Shown: positions 47,201 to 57,750 of the stretch, piece after piece
How the letters are laid out: every line of letters starts with the position of its first letter
How positions within the stretch are numbered: position 1 is the stretch's first letter
Assembly (NCBI GenBank): GCA_025331125.1
Contig: JAOALB010000033.1
Coordinates: forward strand, 248,001 to 312,000
Length of the DNA stretch: 64,000 bases
Direction: 5' to 3'
Origin: Mycogone perniciosa
Taxonomy: Eukaryota > Ascomycota > Sordariomycetes > Hypocreales > Hypocreaceae
Made by a program: the position numbers and the translations under genes
The notes under the pieces: generated by a model
Database searches by the model: none
What the model was told of the DNA's origin: nothing
Seen by the model: only the letters and a program-made list of their open reading frames with translations

Positions 47201-48990
47201 GTGGAAACAGCAGTATAGAGAGGCAGAAACCAGCCTCGTCGACCGCCAGGAGCGTATCGAAGCTGCAGGTGAGAAGATTGAGGAGAAATTCGAGCTCGCA
47301 GGGGCCACTGCGATTGAAGATAAACTGCAGGATGGCGTTCCTGAAACAATCGATAAGCTTCGCCGAGCGAACATCAAAGTCTGGATGCTTACCGGCGACA
47401 AGAGAGAGACAGCCATCAATATCGGACACTCGGCCCGTGTGTGTAAGCCGTTTTCGGAGATTTACATCTTGGATGCCACTCAAGGGAATTTGCGTGAGGC
47501 TGTAACAGCTGCCTTGAACGACGTTGGACGAGGTATGGTCCCTCATTCTGTCGTGGTTGTTGATGGACAAACCCTTGCCATCATCGAGGCGGATAAAGAC
47601 GTTTCTATGCTGTTTTACGACCTCCTCATCCGGGCCGATTCCATTATCTGCTGCAGAGCATCCCCGTCGCAAAAAGCCAACCTCGTGAAGTCGATAAGGC
47701 GGCATGTTCCTAAGAGTATGACGCTTGCGATTGGAGACGGTGCGAACGATATTGGCATGATCCAGGCATCGCATGTGGGCATCGGCATCTCTGGACGTGA
47801 GGGCCTCCAGGCAGCAAGAATCTCAGACTATTCGATCGCGCAATTTCGGTTCCTGCAGAGGTTACTGTTTGTGCACGGTCGATGGAACTATATCCGGACC
47901 GGCAAGTATGCCTTGGCGACGTTTTGGAAAGAGATGTTCTTCTTCCTGATGCAGGCTCATTACCAGCGCTTCAGCGGCTACACTGGCACGTCACTGTTTG
48001 AATCATGGAGCTTGGCGCTATTTAATAGTGTGTTTACGTCGTTGCCCGTGATTCTCCTGGGTATTTTTGATAAAGATCTATCTGCAAGCACGCTGCTAGC
48101 GATTCCTGAGCTGTACTCGTTCGGACAGCAAGGAAGGGGCTTCAGCTATTTCCAGTACGTTGGATGGATGATAATGGGCATAGCTGGGAGCTTTGTGGTT
48201 TTCTATTTAACGGTGGGCGTCTACAACAACATCCTTTTCACTGAGGATACGAGCCTCTTTGCGATGGGGTCGGTTTGCTTCACCGTCGGAGTGATCTTTA
48301 TCAACATCAAGCTCCTGTAAGTGTGGTTATTCCTTTGTCATTACCTGGGCCGAATGCGAAATATACTAATCTGGTCTCCCTAGGGTGCTCGAATTTCACA
48401 ACAAAACTATCATCCCTCTAATTGGACTTGTCGTAGAGCTTGTGGGATGGTTCTTCTGGAATGTCCTTATCTCTAATCTCTACCCCCAGAAGCTTGGCCC
48501 TTATATGGTGCGAAAGGCATTTATGCATAACTTTGGACCTCAGCTATCCTGGTGGACGACAGTGCTGCTCGCACTGATAGGACCGGTAATCCTGGAGCTT
48601 ATAGTGCAAAGCATTCGACGCGTGTACTGGCCGACGGACCAGGACCTGATGCAGCGGATCGAGCAAGACGCAGACGCGAAGCAGATTCTGAAAAAATGTG
48701 CTGCAATGGGGATGGATGACCCTGAAGTGGGGAATATTGAGGGCATTGGCATAGATAACGTCGCGGTTGCTGAGCGTGACCCTCTCGTGTCGCAAACTGA
48801 CGGTGGGAGGAGTTCAAGGAGCAGGAGCCCTGTTGCCGTGACAGCGAGAGCGAGCATTCACGACCTACCGGCGAGAAAACCGTCGAGGGTTAGTCATGAT
48901 GACTATCGACCTGCTAACTTTACGCCGCCGGCGGAGGAGAGAGAGAATCCGTTGGAAGGTGTCAAGGGGAGGAATCAGACGTGGGGATGA
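44238..48990 (+). CDS. P4-type phospholipid flippase (Dnf3-like)
   Basis: Exons 44238-48316 and 48384-48990 give 1561 aa. The 67-nt intron (GTAAGT...CCCTAG, branch TACTAAT) restores INIKLLVLEFHNKT in the C-terminal helices. P4-ATPases move phospholipids from the lumenal/outer to the cytosolic leaflet. Landmarks are YTVWDFLPKQLIFQFSKLGNFYFL in M1, LDGETNLK from residue 380 (the P4 version of the actuator motif), phosphorylation site DKTGT 603-607, KGADNVI in the N domain, and GDGANDIGM from 1166. A long Arg/Ser-rich insert sits between about 830 and 940 within the N domain. The KEGYDDYRRYQLDKSENR run and large size fit the Dnf3 group (A. nidulans DnfD) better than Drs2 or Neo1. The acidic N-terminus and Ser/Arg-rich tail are cytosolic and probably regulatory. 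Confidence 0.92.
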
Positions 48991-49402
48991 TTTTGACTCT
49001 CCCTTACTTTGCACATTCGGGTCGGCGTTTTTGGAGACATGATTGAGCGATGATGATTGACTTTTGATTCTCAAGATGAACGATTGCATTCAAGGCGTTT
49101 GTTGTTAGAGGTACGGAAGAACAATGGTTCATGACATGACACGACATACATGAAGAGAAGAACAGAGCAAGACAAGCAAAGAGGCTGGAAGAGTTATTAA
49201 GTAGACAGTATTGCGTAAGTAATATCCATAAGAGTAGCGATAGTGATAGTATCAAGTTTGTTGTGTCTGCGAGAGTGGTTTGCCTTTGATTGCATTAATT
49301 ATTGATGGCTACCTACGTAAGATAGTATTCTGAATGTAAAGTCGCATCGCTAGAGAGGAGAGTCGTACACATCATCACATCATTACCCTTTCAAATCAAG
49401 TC
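48991..49402. other. Convergent 3' region
   Basis: Shared 3' flank of the flippase (plus) and the oxidoreductase (minus). No gene seen. Confidence 0.6.
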
Positions 49403-50551
49403 TCAACATTCATCATCCCCAATGGTCTCATCCACCTTGACCAATACCTTGCCCCTTGCATGTAGCCCACCCAACTTTGCGTACGCCTCCTTGGTCTGCT
49501 CAAACGGCCAGATACTATCCCTCACAACACGCACCTCTCCCCTTCCCAGCATGCCTACAATGCGCTCCCTATCCTCCGGCGTGGGCGCCATCATCGACAC
49601 GCCGCGCCAGAGACGGCCTACGCCGCCGAGCCAGCGACTTACAGGCCACCACTCGTTGAGCTTCATCTTCCACACGGCGCGGAGGAAGTTGGGGACGGCA
49701 AAGTTGGGCGGTTTTATGCCCACGGACGAGTAGATGCCGCCTTCAACGAGGTACGAGGGCGAGTTGACGTAGAGAGACTGGTGGCCTAAGGTGTCGATGA
49801 TGGTATCGAAGGGGGCGCTGCCGAAGCGCTCTTTGAGATGGGCGGGAAGATTGGCGTGTTGGGTGTAATCGACGACTTCGTCTGCGCCGAGGCTCTTCAC
49901 CATGTCGACGTTTTTGCCGCTGCATATGCCCACGACGTAGCCCTCTTTGCCGACGATGTTGCGGATCATTTGGACAGCCATGGTGCCGATGCCGCCGCTT
50001 GCAGCGTTGATGAGCACGCGGTGGCCCTGTTTGGCTTCGGATTCCAAGACCTGCTGGTGGGCGGTCATGCCGGTGAGGAGACAGCCTGCTGCGTCGGCGA
50101 AGGACGCGGAGGAGGGCTTGTGAGCGACGTATCGCGCGGGTATGATGATGTGTTGAGCGAGAGCGCCAGTGCCAGTGGCGAGGGCGTGGGAGGCGGGGAG
50201 CATGGCGATGACTTTGTCGCCTTTGCGGAAGCGTCCTCCGTCGGTGTTGTTCTTATCCTGTCCGGAGGAGTCGTTTGGATGCCAGACGTCGAGGACCACG
50301 CCGGAGAGGTCCATTTCCGGGATGCAGGTCTTGTTCCGGATGAACGGGGGGATGAGCGTCATTTGGAAGATGGCGCCGACGTTGAGGCCTGCGAAGGCGA
50401 CTTTGATGAGGAGCCATTCTTCTGGGTTGGGAGCATCGCGCGGGAGAGGTAGGGGAGGGGGGAGGGTTGGGATGGGACGAGTTGTGAGGGAGAGGACGTC
50501 TTGGGGACTGCCGCGGTTGGAGAAGACCCAGGCTTGAGATGTTGTAGCCAT
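49403..50551 (-). CDS. MDR-superfamily quinone oxidoreductase / zinc-less alcohol dehydrogenase
   Basis: Single exon, 382 aa, starting MATTSQAWVFSNRG. The N-terminal GroES-like half contains PEEWLLIKVAFAGLNVGAIFQM and PEMDLSGVVLDV; the Rossmann half contains VLINAASGGIGTMAVQMIRN (an AxxGxxG-type cofactor loop), VVGICSGKNVDMVKSLGADEVVDY and FDTIIDTLGHQS. The cysteine-rich structural zinc loop of classical ADHs is missing, so it resembles quinone oxidoreductases or Rtn4ip1. It probably reduces quinones or enones with NADPH; the substrate is unknown. No clear targeting peptide is present. Third positions in this gene are strongly G/C. It faces the flippase 3' end and is followed upstream by a 2.9-kb gap. 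Confidence 0.9.
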   Translation of the reverse strand: MATTSQAWVFSNRGSPQDVLSLTTRPIPTLPPPLPLPRDAPNPEEWLLIKVAFAGLNVGAIFQMTLIPPFIRNKTCIPEMDLSGVVLDVWHPNDSSGQDKNNTDGGRFRKGDKVIAMLPASHALATGTGALAQHIIIPARYVAHKPSSASFADAAGCLLTGMTAHQQVLESEAKQGHRVLINAASGGIGTMAVQMIRNIVGKEGYVVGICSGKNVDMVKSLGADEVVDYTQHANLPAHLKERFGSAPFDTIIDTLGHQSLYVNSPSYLVEGGIYSSVGIKPPNFAVPNFLRAVWKMKLNEWWPVSRWLGGVGRLWRGVSMMAPTPEDRERIVGMLGRGEVRVVRDSIWPFEQTKEAYAKLGGLHARGKVLVKVDETIGDDEC

Positions 50552-51304
50552 GGTGTTTTGTGGTGTATTATTGTATTATATGGAGTATGCGAGAGAGTGG
50601 TACGTGAGGGGGTCTGTATATATGCAAATGGTGTTATCGTGAGTTTTCAATTCATGTATCGGTCAACTCGTCAAGTCTTTGTGTCTACGATGATAGAAGG
50701 AACTGGACGTCATTTTACATTCTCGACTCGATTCACCCATGCAACGTATGCCATTCATATTCGGTGTGCCTCGTGATCCTTCAGGGCTGAAGCTGAAGCC
50801 AAGCGTTGCGGAAGAGGAAAAAGGTTGTGTTGTTTCCTACGAACTAACAAGCGGCTGAACCCGATGAGTGTACGGAGTACGGAGTACGCGGCCCACGTGT
50901 AGGTAGGTTGCAAAAGAGTAGAAATCTCGTTGCCTGGGGCTGTTTGTCTCTTCATAGTAGTAGTACCTCAGCATGTAAAGGCTCTCTATTTCGTACCTAG
51001 TAGTACTCCGTACTCCGTATTCTGTGCTCGTAAGTCGGATTTTGTGTACGAAGTATGGATGGGGAAGAAAGACAATTCGCTTCCGGGTTCACAGCCATAA
51101 TGAGTCATTGAGGCATATACTACTAATAATATGGAGTACTATGGGGATGCCCTTACAGGAGAGCAAGGATATGGAGGAATTTGTGGTGGAAAGGTTTGCT
51201 TGCTGATGAAGAGGATAACTGCCACTGGCTGATGATAGAGGACTATAGATACGCCGTATACTATTATTATAACCATTTACTTTACCCGTAAATGCTTTGT
51301 CAAC

Positions 51305-51320
51305 TACGGAGTACTCCGTA
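51305..51320. repeat. 16-bp perfect palindrome TACGGAGTACTCCGTA
   Basis: Identical to the palindrome at 6523-6538; intergenic. Confidence 0.9.
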
Positions 51321-51364
51321 CATAGTAGTCCGTTCAGGTCCGCAAGGCCTCGGACCAAATGCGG

Positions 51365-51750
51365 AGTTCCGTCCGTGGCTCTCGTGCTCGATGCTAAACG
51401 AAGAATTCAAGACATGGTCACTGCTCATAAAGGAAAAGCGCGTCATCTTGAAACCCGAGCAGACCGAGACGCTGCCATTGGCTGGCTTTGGAGCAGTCGG
51501 GATAATGACGACAGGGAAGAGATGCATTGTTACATCCAGGAAGAGTTATACCCGAAGTACCGCAGCCCAGGTAATATAATTAATCGGTCACGCGCAGGCC
51601 CAAGATTTTGGCAAGGCTATGTGGGTGGACTACTATTATGCACGGGCGGAGACGGCGAAGCGGTTCATGTTAGTACCTAGACTTTCCGATCCTTATATTT
51701 CCGACAGTGTTAGCAAGGGGCTTGGATGGATTGATAACTTTTATGGCTGA
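51365..51750 (+). pseudogene. Possible gene relic with split frames
   Basis: From about 51370 to 51580 one frame reads protein-like sequence (VLDAKRRIQDMVTAHKGKA, DREEMHCYIQEELYPKYRSP). From 51581 to TGA 51750 a different frame continues protein-like (GHAQAQDFGKAMWVDYYYARA, then FMLVPRLSDPYISDSVSKGL). The two could be one decayed gene with a frameshift near 51570-51590; a 27-nt GT-AG segment there is too short to be a normal intron. No family recognised, and no strong start codon. Weak call. Confidence 0.3.
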
Positions 51751-53481
51751 TTATGCTTATGATCTATCAGATGTCCCGATCAAAAGAGATCAGGGGCGTT
51801 TTTGACAGACGTCATACTTGGACTTGGCTACGAGTATAACGCGACATTAGAGGGTGGAGAGGACAAAACGAAAGCAATAGGATCACAGAAGATCTATTTC
51901 CCATCAGATGGTTGCCTGGCAGATTACGAGTAGCTTTTGCTATTGTGTTAATATTGTAACCACCAGCTGGATAAAGGTCATCCGAAGTTATGAGAGTCAT
52001 AGTAATCTATTGCAATGAGGGGGATACCTATGTGGCATCGGGGTCAATAGCTACCGTCACCCGCTTCAGGTTAATCTCCTGAGAGGCAGCACAGCCTTGT
52101 CCTCTCTCTCGTATTACTACGGAGTATCGTACTCGTACTACTACTGAGAACTACTACTGAGAACTATTCAGTGGGAATGCGCGTAAACGACCGCATAGGT
52201 ACGTCTGTTGAGTCATCACCGTTTTGCTCAGCCGCGCACGCACTGCCACGCACTACTCCCTGCTTATGTACGGAGTACTTCGTACGGAGGAGGAACCTGT
52301 CGCCATGGCTCGGGAAATTTTTGAGAGGTCAGAATACGGCCAGGAGGAGAGCCACAAGACGCTAGCGAGTATCTTAGGAATTTAGAAGAAGCAAACCAGC
52401 GAAGTGGATGGATGCCTTAGAGTTCAGCCGGCGGGGAAAGTCGTGATTCTATACGCGATAATACTACGTGGGAAATGCCAGGATATGAGATCGGAGGGAG
52501 GATTACGAGTAATACTCGTAGACGGATCAAGATGACTCTGGCTGTTCTCCGTAAACACCCATGAGGCTGTATAAGCGGTGGCAGCTATGTTTCTACTATT
52601 TTTTACTATTACTATTACGAGTACTACTTCTTACTCCTCCGTACTCCGTAGTTCTTACTCGTATACTACTCTGAATTCATCCACCAATATCCGCCAGTCT
52701 GCTCTCCAAACCGCCAAACTCCCTCGACCTGCTCCGCCCATTGCGGCTTTTGCTCTGTACGGAGTACTCGTACGTGTATCGGTAGTTACCTACCTAGGTA
52801 CGGCGTACTAGGTAGTAGTACGAGTCTTGTCACTGCCTCGCAGGCTGACATCAATACACGTATTCCTCGTCTCCTCCCACTATAAATCAGGCACGGACAA
52901 AAGACTCACTCACTAAGGGCAGAGGCCTCATAGGTCCGGAACGATCAGGATCCGCAGGCCTTGCACAAATTATTCGTTTGCTGGGCATTTGCATTTGCAT
53001 TTGCAGGCTCGGATTGTGTGCCGACTATTAGTAGAGGTCCTATTCCGCAATAGGCCCGCCGGCTGACCTCGTCCGAGTACGAGTACTCTGTGCGCCTTAT
53101 CTTATACGCGTATATCTGGAGTCACCAGAGATTTTGCCGCCTTTGTTTCGGTCCAATCACGCCCGCAGGCCGTCCTTTTCTGCCATCATAACTTTGTGCC
53201 ACACTCACACACTCACTCACTCATTCACTCACTCACGCATACAACAAATCCAGGCAGCGGCGTTCTCTCAAAACTTTAATACCATACGGTATCTGTCGCT
53301 CCGCTTGAAGCACGAGTGCTGTTCTTTTCCCCCGTCTTTCTGCCTGGCGCTGTCGCTATCGCTACTACTGCTACTGCTACTGCTGACAAACTCTCGCCTT
53401 TGACGTCTTCGAGTACAGCCTCACTCCACGTTTTGCTGCTTCGGGTGACATGTGAGCCCGTTTCAGCGAGCCCTCTCGGAG

Positions 53482-55940
53482 ATGTCGTCAACTGCCGCTC
53501 CCGCCTCTCACATTCACAAGACACCCAGGGTCCTGGCCTGTGTCCTTTGCCAGCATCGCAAGATCAAATGCGACCGGAATTCGCCCTGCTCTAATTGCAT
53601 CAAGGTGCGCACAGCCTCCCCCGACTCTGCGGCTTGAAGGTTCGTCTGCTCCGGCTTGTCTAGTCGTAGAGCCTTCGGAGCGGATGGAAGTCATACAGAG
53701 GCGCCTCAAGCTGGCTCCCAGTCTTACTTATCAAGCTCACCTCGCCTCAGGCCAACGTTACCTGCACCCCGAGCACTCCCGCTCCAGCCCGTAAACGCCG
53801 GCGTCCGAACCAGGATCTTCAGGAACGCCTGGCGCGATGCGAGGAGCTGCTCAAGCAGTATGCCAACGGCACTGCGCCTGTCCAGCGTCAAATGGCGCTG
53901 CCGCAGATGCAGACGCCCTCGTCGCCCACTATCAATGGCCTTAAAATAGAGTCCGCGACTTCGACGCCGGCGAGCGTCGACTCTCAACCGTCCGTGAAGC
54001 CAGCCCGTGTCATGGTTCAGGAACATGGCAATGTTCGCTATGTGGACAGCTATATCTGGGCCAGTGTCTATGATGAGGTGTGTCTTGTGGTTCCCTACCC
54101 ATTCAAACTGTTTAGGCCCTCCCTGCTGACCTTGGTTCTGTACATAGCTTCGAAAGATGAGGGATATCGTAGAGACTGATGACCCAGAGGACTGCAGCGT
54201 CCTCGGTTCTGAGGAAATGAGCCCGGACAACAACACCGACCTCTTACTTTCTGGCGACGCCTCAAATACTAATCTCGATGACCTACAGCCCGATCCCGTC
54301 CATATTTTCAGGCTCTGGCAGCTCTTCCTAGATCGCGTCAACCCCTTGACCAAGATCATCCATGTACCGTCCATGCAGCGGTACGTGATGGAGGCGGCAA
54401 CTAATATGAGTTCTCTGCCCCTCAACTACCAGGCTCTTCTCTTTTCTATCTTCACCATGGCTGCCATCTCCATGTCACCCATTGAGTGTATCCAAATCCT
54501 TGGCGTAGGTCGGGAAACGGTTATCCAGAGATTCAACTCTGGCACAAAGGCCGCCCTAATCAAAAGCAATTTTTTGAAAAACTACAACATGACCTCTCTG
54601 CAGGCCCTGGTTCTCTACCTGGTAAACGAACCTTCCCCTGACACCCCCTTCTTCCTAATCCTCACACATTGGATTCGAGGTTAACAGATGAGTAGATCAC
54701 ACTTGATGGGCGTTACGATCGCGACGCTCAATGGCTCCTCAGTGGCACCGCTGTGCGGATTGCCCAGAAGATGGGATACCACCGAGATGGCGAGAAGCTT
54801 GACTTGACTCCGTTTGAAACCGAAATGCGAAGGAGGATCTGGTGGCAGATCATCATGATGGATTCGAAATATGCCATGGTATCCGGGCTAAACCAGTCCG
54901 GGCTGCCTCCCAGCTGGGATACAAAGACCCCCCTGAACCTGAATGATACGGATCTATATCCTGGCTCCAACGAACCCGTAGTAGAACGCGATGGCCCCAC
55001 CGAGATGGCATTTTCCCTCATGATCCACGAGATCTATCGATTCAAGGTGATTGCCGAAGGTACCAAGGACGGAGCTGCTTTTGAAGCCGCCTTTATGGGG
55101 CAAACCATGGAGGATGAGACAGGGCCGGTCAAAGACCCCAAAGCGGTTTTTGAGAGGTTCAGGGCGAAGGCCAAAGAGGTGGAGGACAGGTTGATTGAGA
55201 TGGAAGAGCAGATTGTCGACGTGACGGCCGGCAATGTTCACGTGGCGGCTCTCTCTCTTCGACCCATGCTCATCTTGAGGCTATCGGACATGTTGATCCC
55301 AATGAATGAGCAACCGGAATGGGGGACGGAGATTTTTGGCCCCAAGGACAACTTCTTCAAAGTTCTAATCATGGTGCTCGAGCATAAATCCCAGGTCCAC
55401 CAGGCAATGGCTGCCGTCAACTTCAACTGGTTCATGAGGTTGCACTTCCAGCTCGACATATTCGCCGTCTTTACAGGATTATTACACGACCGTCCTATGG
55501 GCTCCCTTGCCGATCGTGCCTGGGACGTTATGGAAAAAACCTATGCTCAACACACGGAAGTTTTAGACATGTCAGTCAAACAGCACGTTGCTCAAGCGCA
55601 ATTCACAATCAAGGCTTGGAAGGCTCGCGAGGCAGCCTTTGCACAAGCTGGTCGGCAAATCGAGACTCCAGAATTCGTCCTTCGACTGAAAGAAAAGGTG
55701 CCAAATCACGATTCGCGCTCGTCGGGCCATCCATCAGTTACACCACCAGCAACAGCCACACCACAACAAAACCACCCTATGCCAGATTTTAACCAGGTCA
55801 TGGGCGGCGGCTATCTTGACGTTTCCAGCATGAACTGGGAGATGTTTGGGGACTTTTTACCCCCTAATGGAGATCAGTTGTCAGCAGCCATGTTTGACGG
55901 ATACGGCTTAGGGAACATAAATATGGGAAGCATGGGGTAA
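53482..55940 (+). CDS. Zn2Cys6 fungal-specific transcription factor
   Basis: Exons 53482-53604, 53751-54077, 54148-54621 and 54696-55940 give 722 aa. The introns are 146, 70 and 74 nt. The zinc cluster uses C20, C23, C30, C36, C39 and C46; intron 1 falls between the fifth and sixth cysteine. Splicing restores CIKANVTC, SVYDELRKMRDIVE and VLYLITLDGRYDRDAQW. A basic linker (ARKRRRPNQDLQERL) and short coiled coil follow the cluster. The middle homology (fungal_trans) domain covers about 210-520, with HIFRLWQLFLDRVNPLTKIIH, RIAQKMGYHRDGE and EMRRRIWWQI. The C-terminus is Pro/Gln/Met-rich, likely activating. Target genes cannot be deduced; no biosynthetic cluster lies next to it. The frame runs open upstream of 53482 but has no earlier ATG. 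Confidence 0.9.
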
Positions 55941-56560
55941 CGAGTGTCCCTCGAGCAGTGTTCCATGGCATTAAAACGGAGTCTGCCGGTGCGCGATTGG
56001 ATGTCTTTTTACAAACGTAGAAAATGGTTTTTCGACAGATTGGAGTTATTGGATCTATGTAATGTACAGGGGGCGGCCGGAGTTTTGGCTTGTTTCCTTT
56101 TCTTTTCTTGGGACCCGGACCTATAGAGCGAGACGGTCTCCTCTCTTCATGGAATTTGTTTGCTATAGTCTCTCGCGTCAGAGATAGGGCGTGATTGCTA
56201 TCGACGCGATAGCATGTACGATTGAAATGAAAGTAATCCTACCTCTCCATTACTTGAGACATGTCAGAATCTGAGGTGAGAAAGATGTCATATTTGAAGA
56301 AATCCCCGACCACATAATAGATCGTAAGGAGTCATGTGTGATTTCGAATTCGCATTTAAGGACCAGCCTTTTGTTCGGTTCAAGCTAAACAATTCAACAA
56401 TGTGGAAACCAATATACCCATTCTAACCAACGCTAAATGCCATCGCCCTGTATCTCACATATGCCCGCTCTAGGCCCTGACCCACATGCCATATATACAT
56501 ATATATATTCTCTCATGATGTTCGATCGTAGACTGAACGATGCTTGTCATCACGACCTCG
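55941..56560. other. Convergent 3' region
   Basis: 3' flank of the transcription factor gene and of the small minus-strand frame that follows; AT-rich near 56490-56510 (ATATATA). No gene seen. Confidence 0.55.
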
Positions 56561-56935
56561 CTAGGGCGAGCCACGTTGTCGCTGCTGGCCCTTTGCATTC
56601 GTTTTCTTTCCACCACCAATCTTACAGAACAACCAAGCGGACTCGAATCCCGCCAAACCATGCTCCCAAGCCGAACTGAAAGCGTCGAGGAAACCGAGGC
56701 AAAACAACGCCAGGACGGTGTATAGGCTCTTGGCGATGATCTCGATGATGTAGCAGAGGAACTTTTGCAGCAGCAGGACGGACACTTTGGTGGCGACGGC
56801 GAAGAAGATTTGGTCGGCGGTTTGGGGGTGGAAGAAGGCGCGTAAGGTGTGGGCGATGGAGTCGAGGAATGAGTATGAGGCGGCCCAGGGGCGAGGGGAG
56901 GTGGGACGGAAGAAGGAGGAGAGCCAGGATGGCAT
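56561..56935 (-). CDS. Small hydrophobic hypothetical protein, 124 aa
   Basis: Starts at ATG 56933-56935 and ends at TAG 56561-56563. Residues about 40-85 are strongly hydrophobic (IFFAVATKVSVLLLQKFLCYII and SLYTVLALFCLGFLDAF), suggesting two close membrane segments. The N-terminus is Ser/Pro/Trp-rich and the last 20 residues are Lys/Gly/Gln-rich. No family recognised. Composition is more protein-like than the overlapping frame on the same strand, which is Pro/His/Leu-rich. Could be a lineage-specific membrane protein or a chance frame. Confidence 0.5.
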   Translation of the reverse strand: MPSWLSSFFRPTSPRPWAASYSFLDSIAHTLRAFFHPQTADQIFFAVATKVSVLLLQKFLCYIIEIIAKSLYTVLALFCLGFLDAFSSAWEHGLAGFESAWLFCKIGGGKKTNAKGQQRQRGSP

Positions 56936-57519
56936 TTTGGATCGTTTTCCTTGGGATATTGGGAGAGTAAAGTGTGGTTTTGTGTTGTGGTCGCTGTGGC
57001 GAGGAGGCTTTGTTTTGGACGGTTGTGGGAGGTTGTGTTTTTTCGTGTGTGTGGTTTCTTGGGATCGATCGAGGAGGATTTGGGGAGGTCGAGGATGGCT
57101 TTAATAGAAGAGGATCTGTTGTTCCTGTGAACAAGTTAGCAGAGGAAGAGGTTGAAGGCTTCTTGGAGGATAGATGAATTCATCACTGTTCAGTTACGGT
57201 GGACAAAGAAGCTGAAAATACTACGCGGCTTTCAGGATGGAGTTTTTTTTGGGTGGCAGATTTGTTTATTTTCGACTTCGTCTCTACGGGACAATATGGA
57301 CAAAGAAGCTCATCGAGGAAACCAAGGGTGGAAAAAGGCTACCCAGCCAGAAAAGCAATCCAACCCATAAAACAAACATTCATCCTCCCCGAATCCTCCC
57401 CTGTTCATGAATGAATCCATTTCCCCCCGTTCCAAAAAAATAACTGCCGTACCCGTTTCACGCCATCCCAAAGGACGGTGGTGTCTTCTCGAAAGAGTCG
57501 AGAAAGTTGCTTGGTGCTT
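56936..57519. other. Between two minus-strand small genes
   Basis: Probable promoter of the 124-aa gene and 3' flank of the 76-aa gene. GGACAAAGAAGCT occurs twice (57201-57213 and 57298-57310), a short direct repeat. No gene seen. Confidence 0.5.
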
Positions 57520-57750
57520 TCAAAGCTGCTGCTGGTGCTGTTGCTGCTGGGGTTGAAGATCGTGTTGGCCTTGTTCAGCGGCAGCTTGTGCAGCCTGCTG
57601 AGCCTCTTCCTTGGCTTTCTCGCGGGCTTCTAGACGCTTCTCGCGACAGCGTGCGATGCAGAGGACGATGGAGCATGGCACGATGATCATGGAGAAGAGG
57701 AGGGCTATGCCGATGGCCAAGAGGGCGTGGAGAGTTTTGTTGTTCATCAT
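57520..57750 (-). CDS. Single-pass small membrane protein, 76 aa
   Basis: The first in-frame ATG codons are tandem at 57750 and 57747. The product has a short polar start (MMNNKTLH), one hydrophobic helix (ALLAIGIALLFSMIIVPCSIVLCI), then a basic Arg/Lys/Glu-rich helix (RCREKRLEAREKAKEEAQQ) and a Gln-rich tail. The positive charges after the helix suggest the tail faces the cytosol. The frame is open further upstream without an ATG. No named family; similar small anchor proteins are common in fungi. Confidence 0.65.
   Translation of the reverse strand: MMNNKTLHALLAIGIALLFSMIIVPCSIVLCIARCREKRLEAREKAKEEAQQAAQAAAEQGQHDLQPQQQQHQQQL

Larger units (their letters stand above)
50552..53481. other. 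2.9-kb intergenic region upstream of the Zn2Cys6 gene
   Basis: Rich in palindrome-family copies (50871-50887, 51004, 51305-51320, 52118, 52270, 52640, 52760, 53075). A possible gene relic at 51365-51750 is listed separately. The final 350 bp are a CT/CA-rich leader with CTCACTCA repeats (53205-53236) and CTACTG repeats (53361-53383). Confidence 0.6.

Noticed and set aside
56620..56650. tRNA T-arm-like sequence (GATTCGAGTCC on the minus strand)
   Set aside because: No matching acceptor, D or anticodon arms around it; lies in a possible coding frame.
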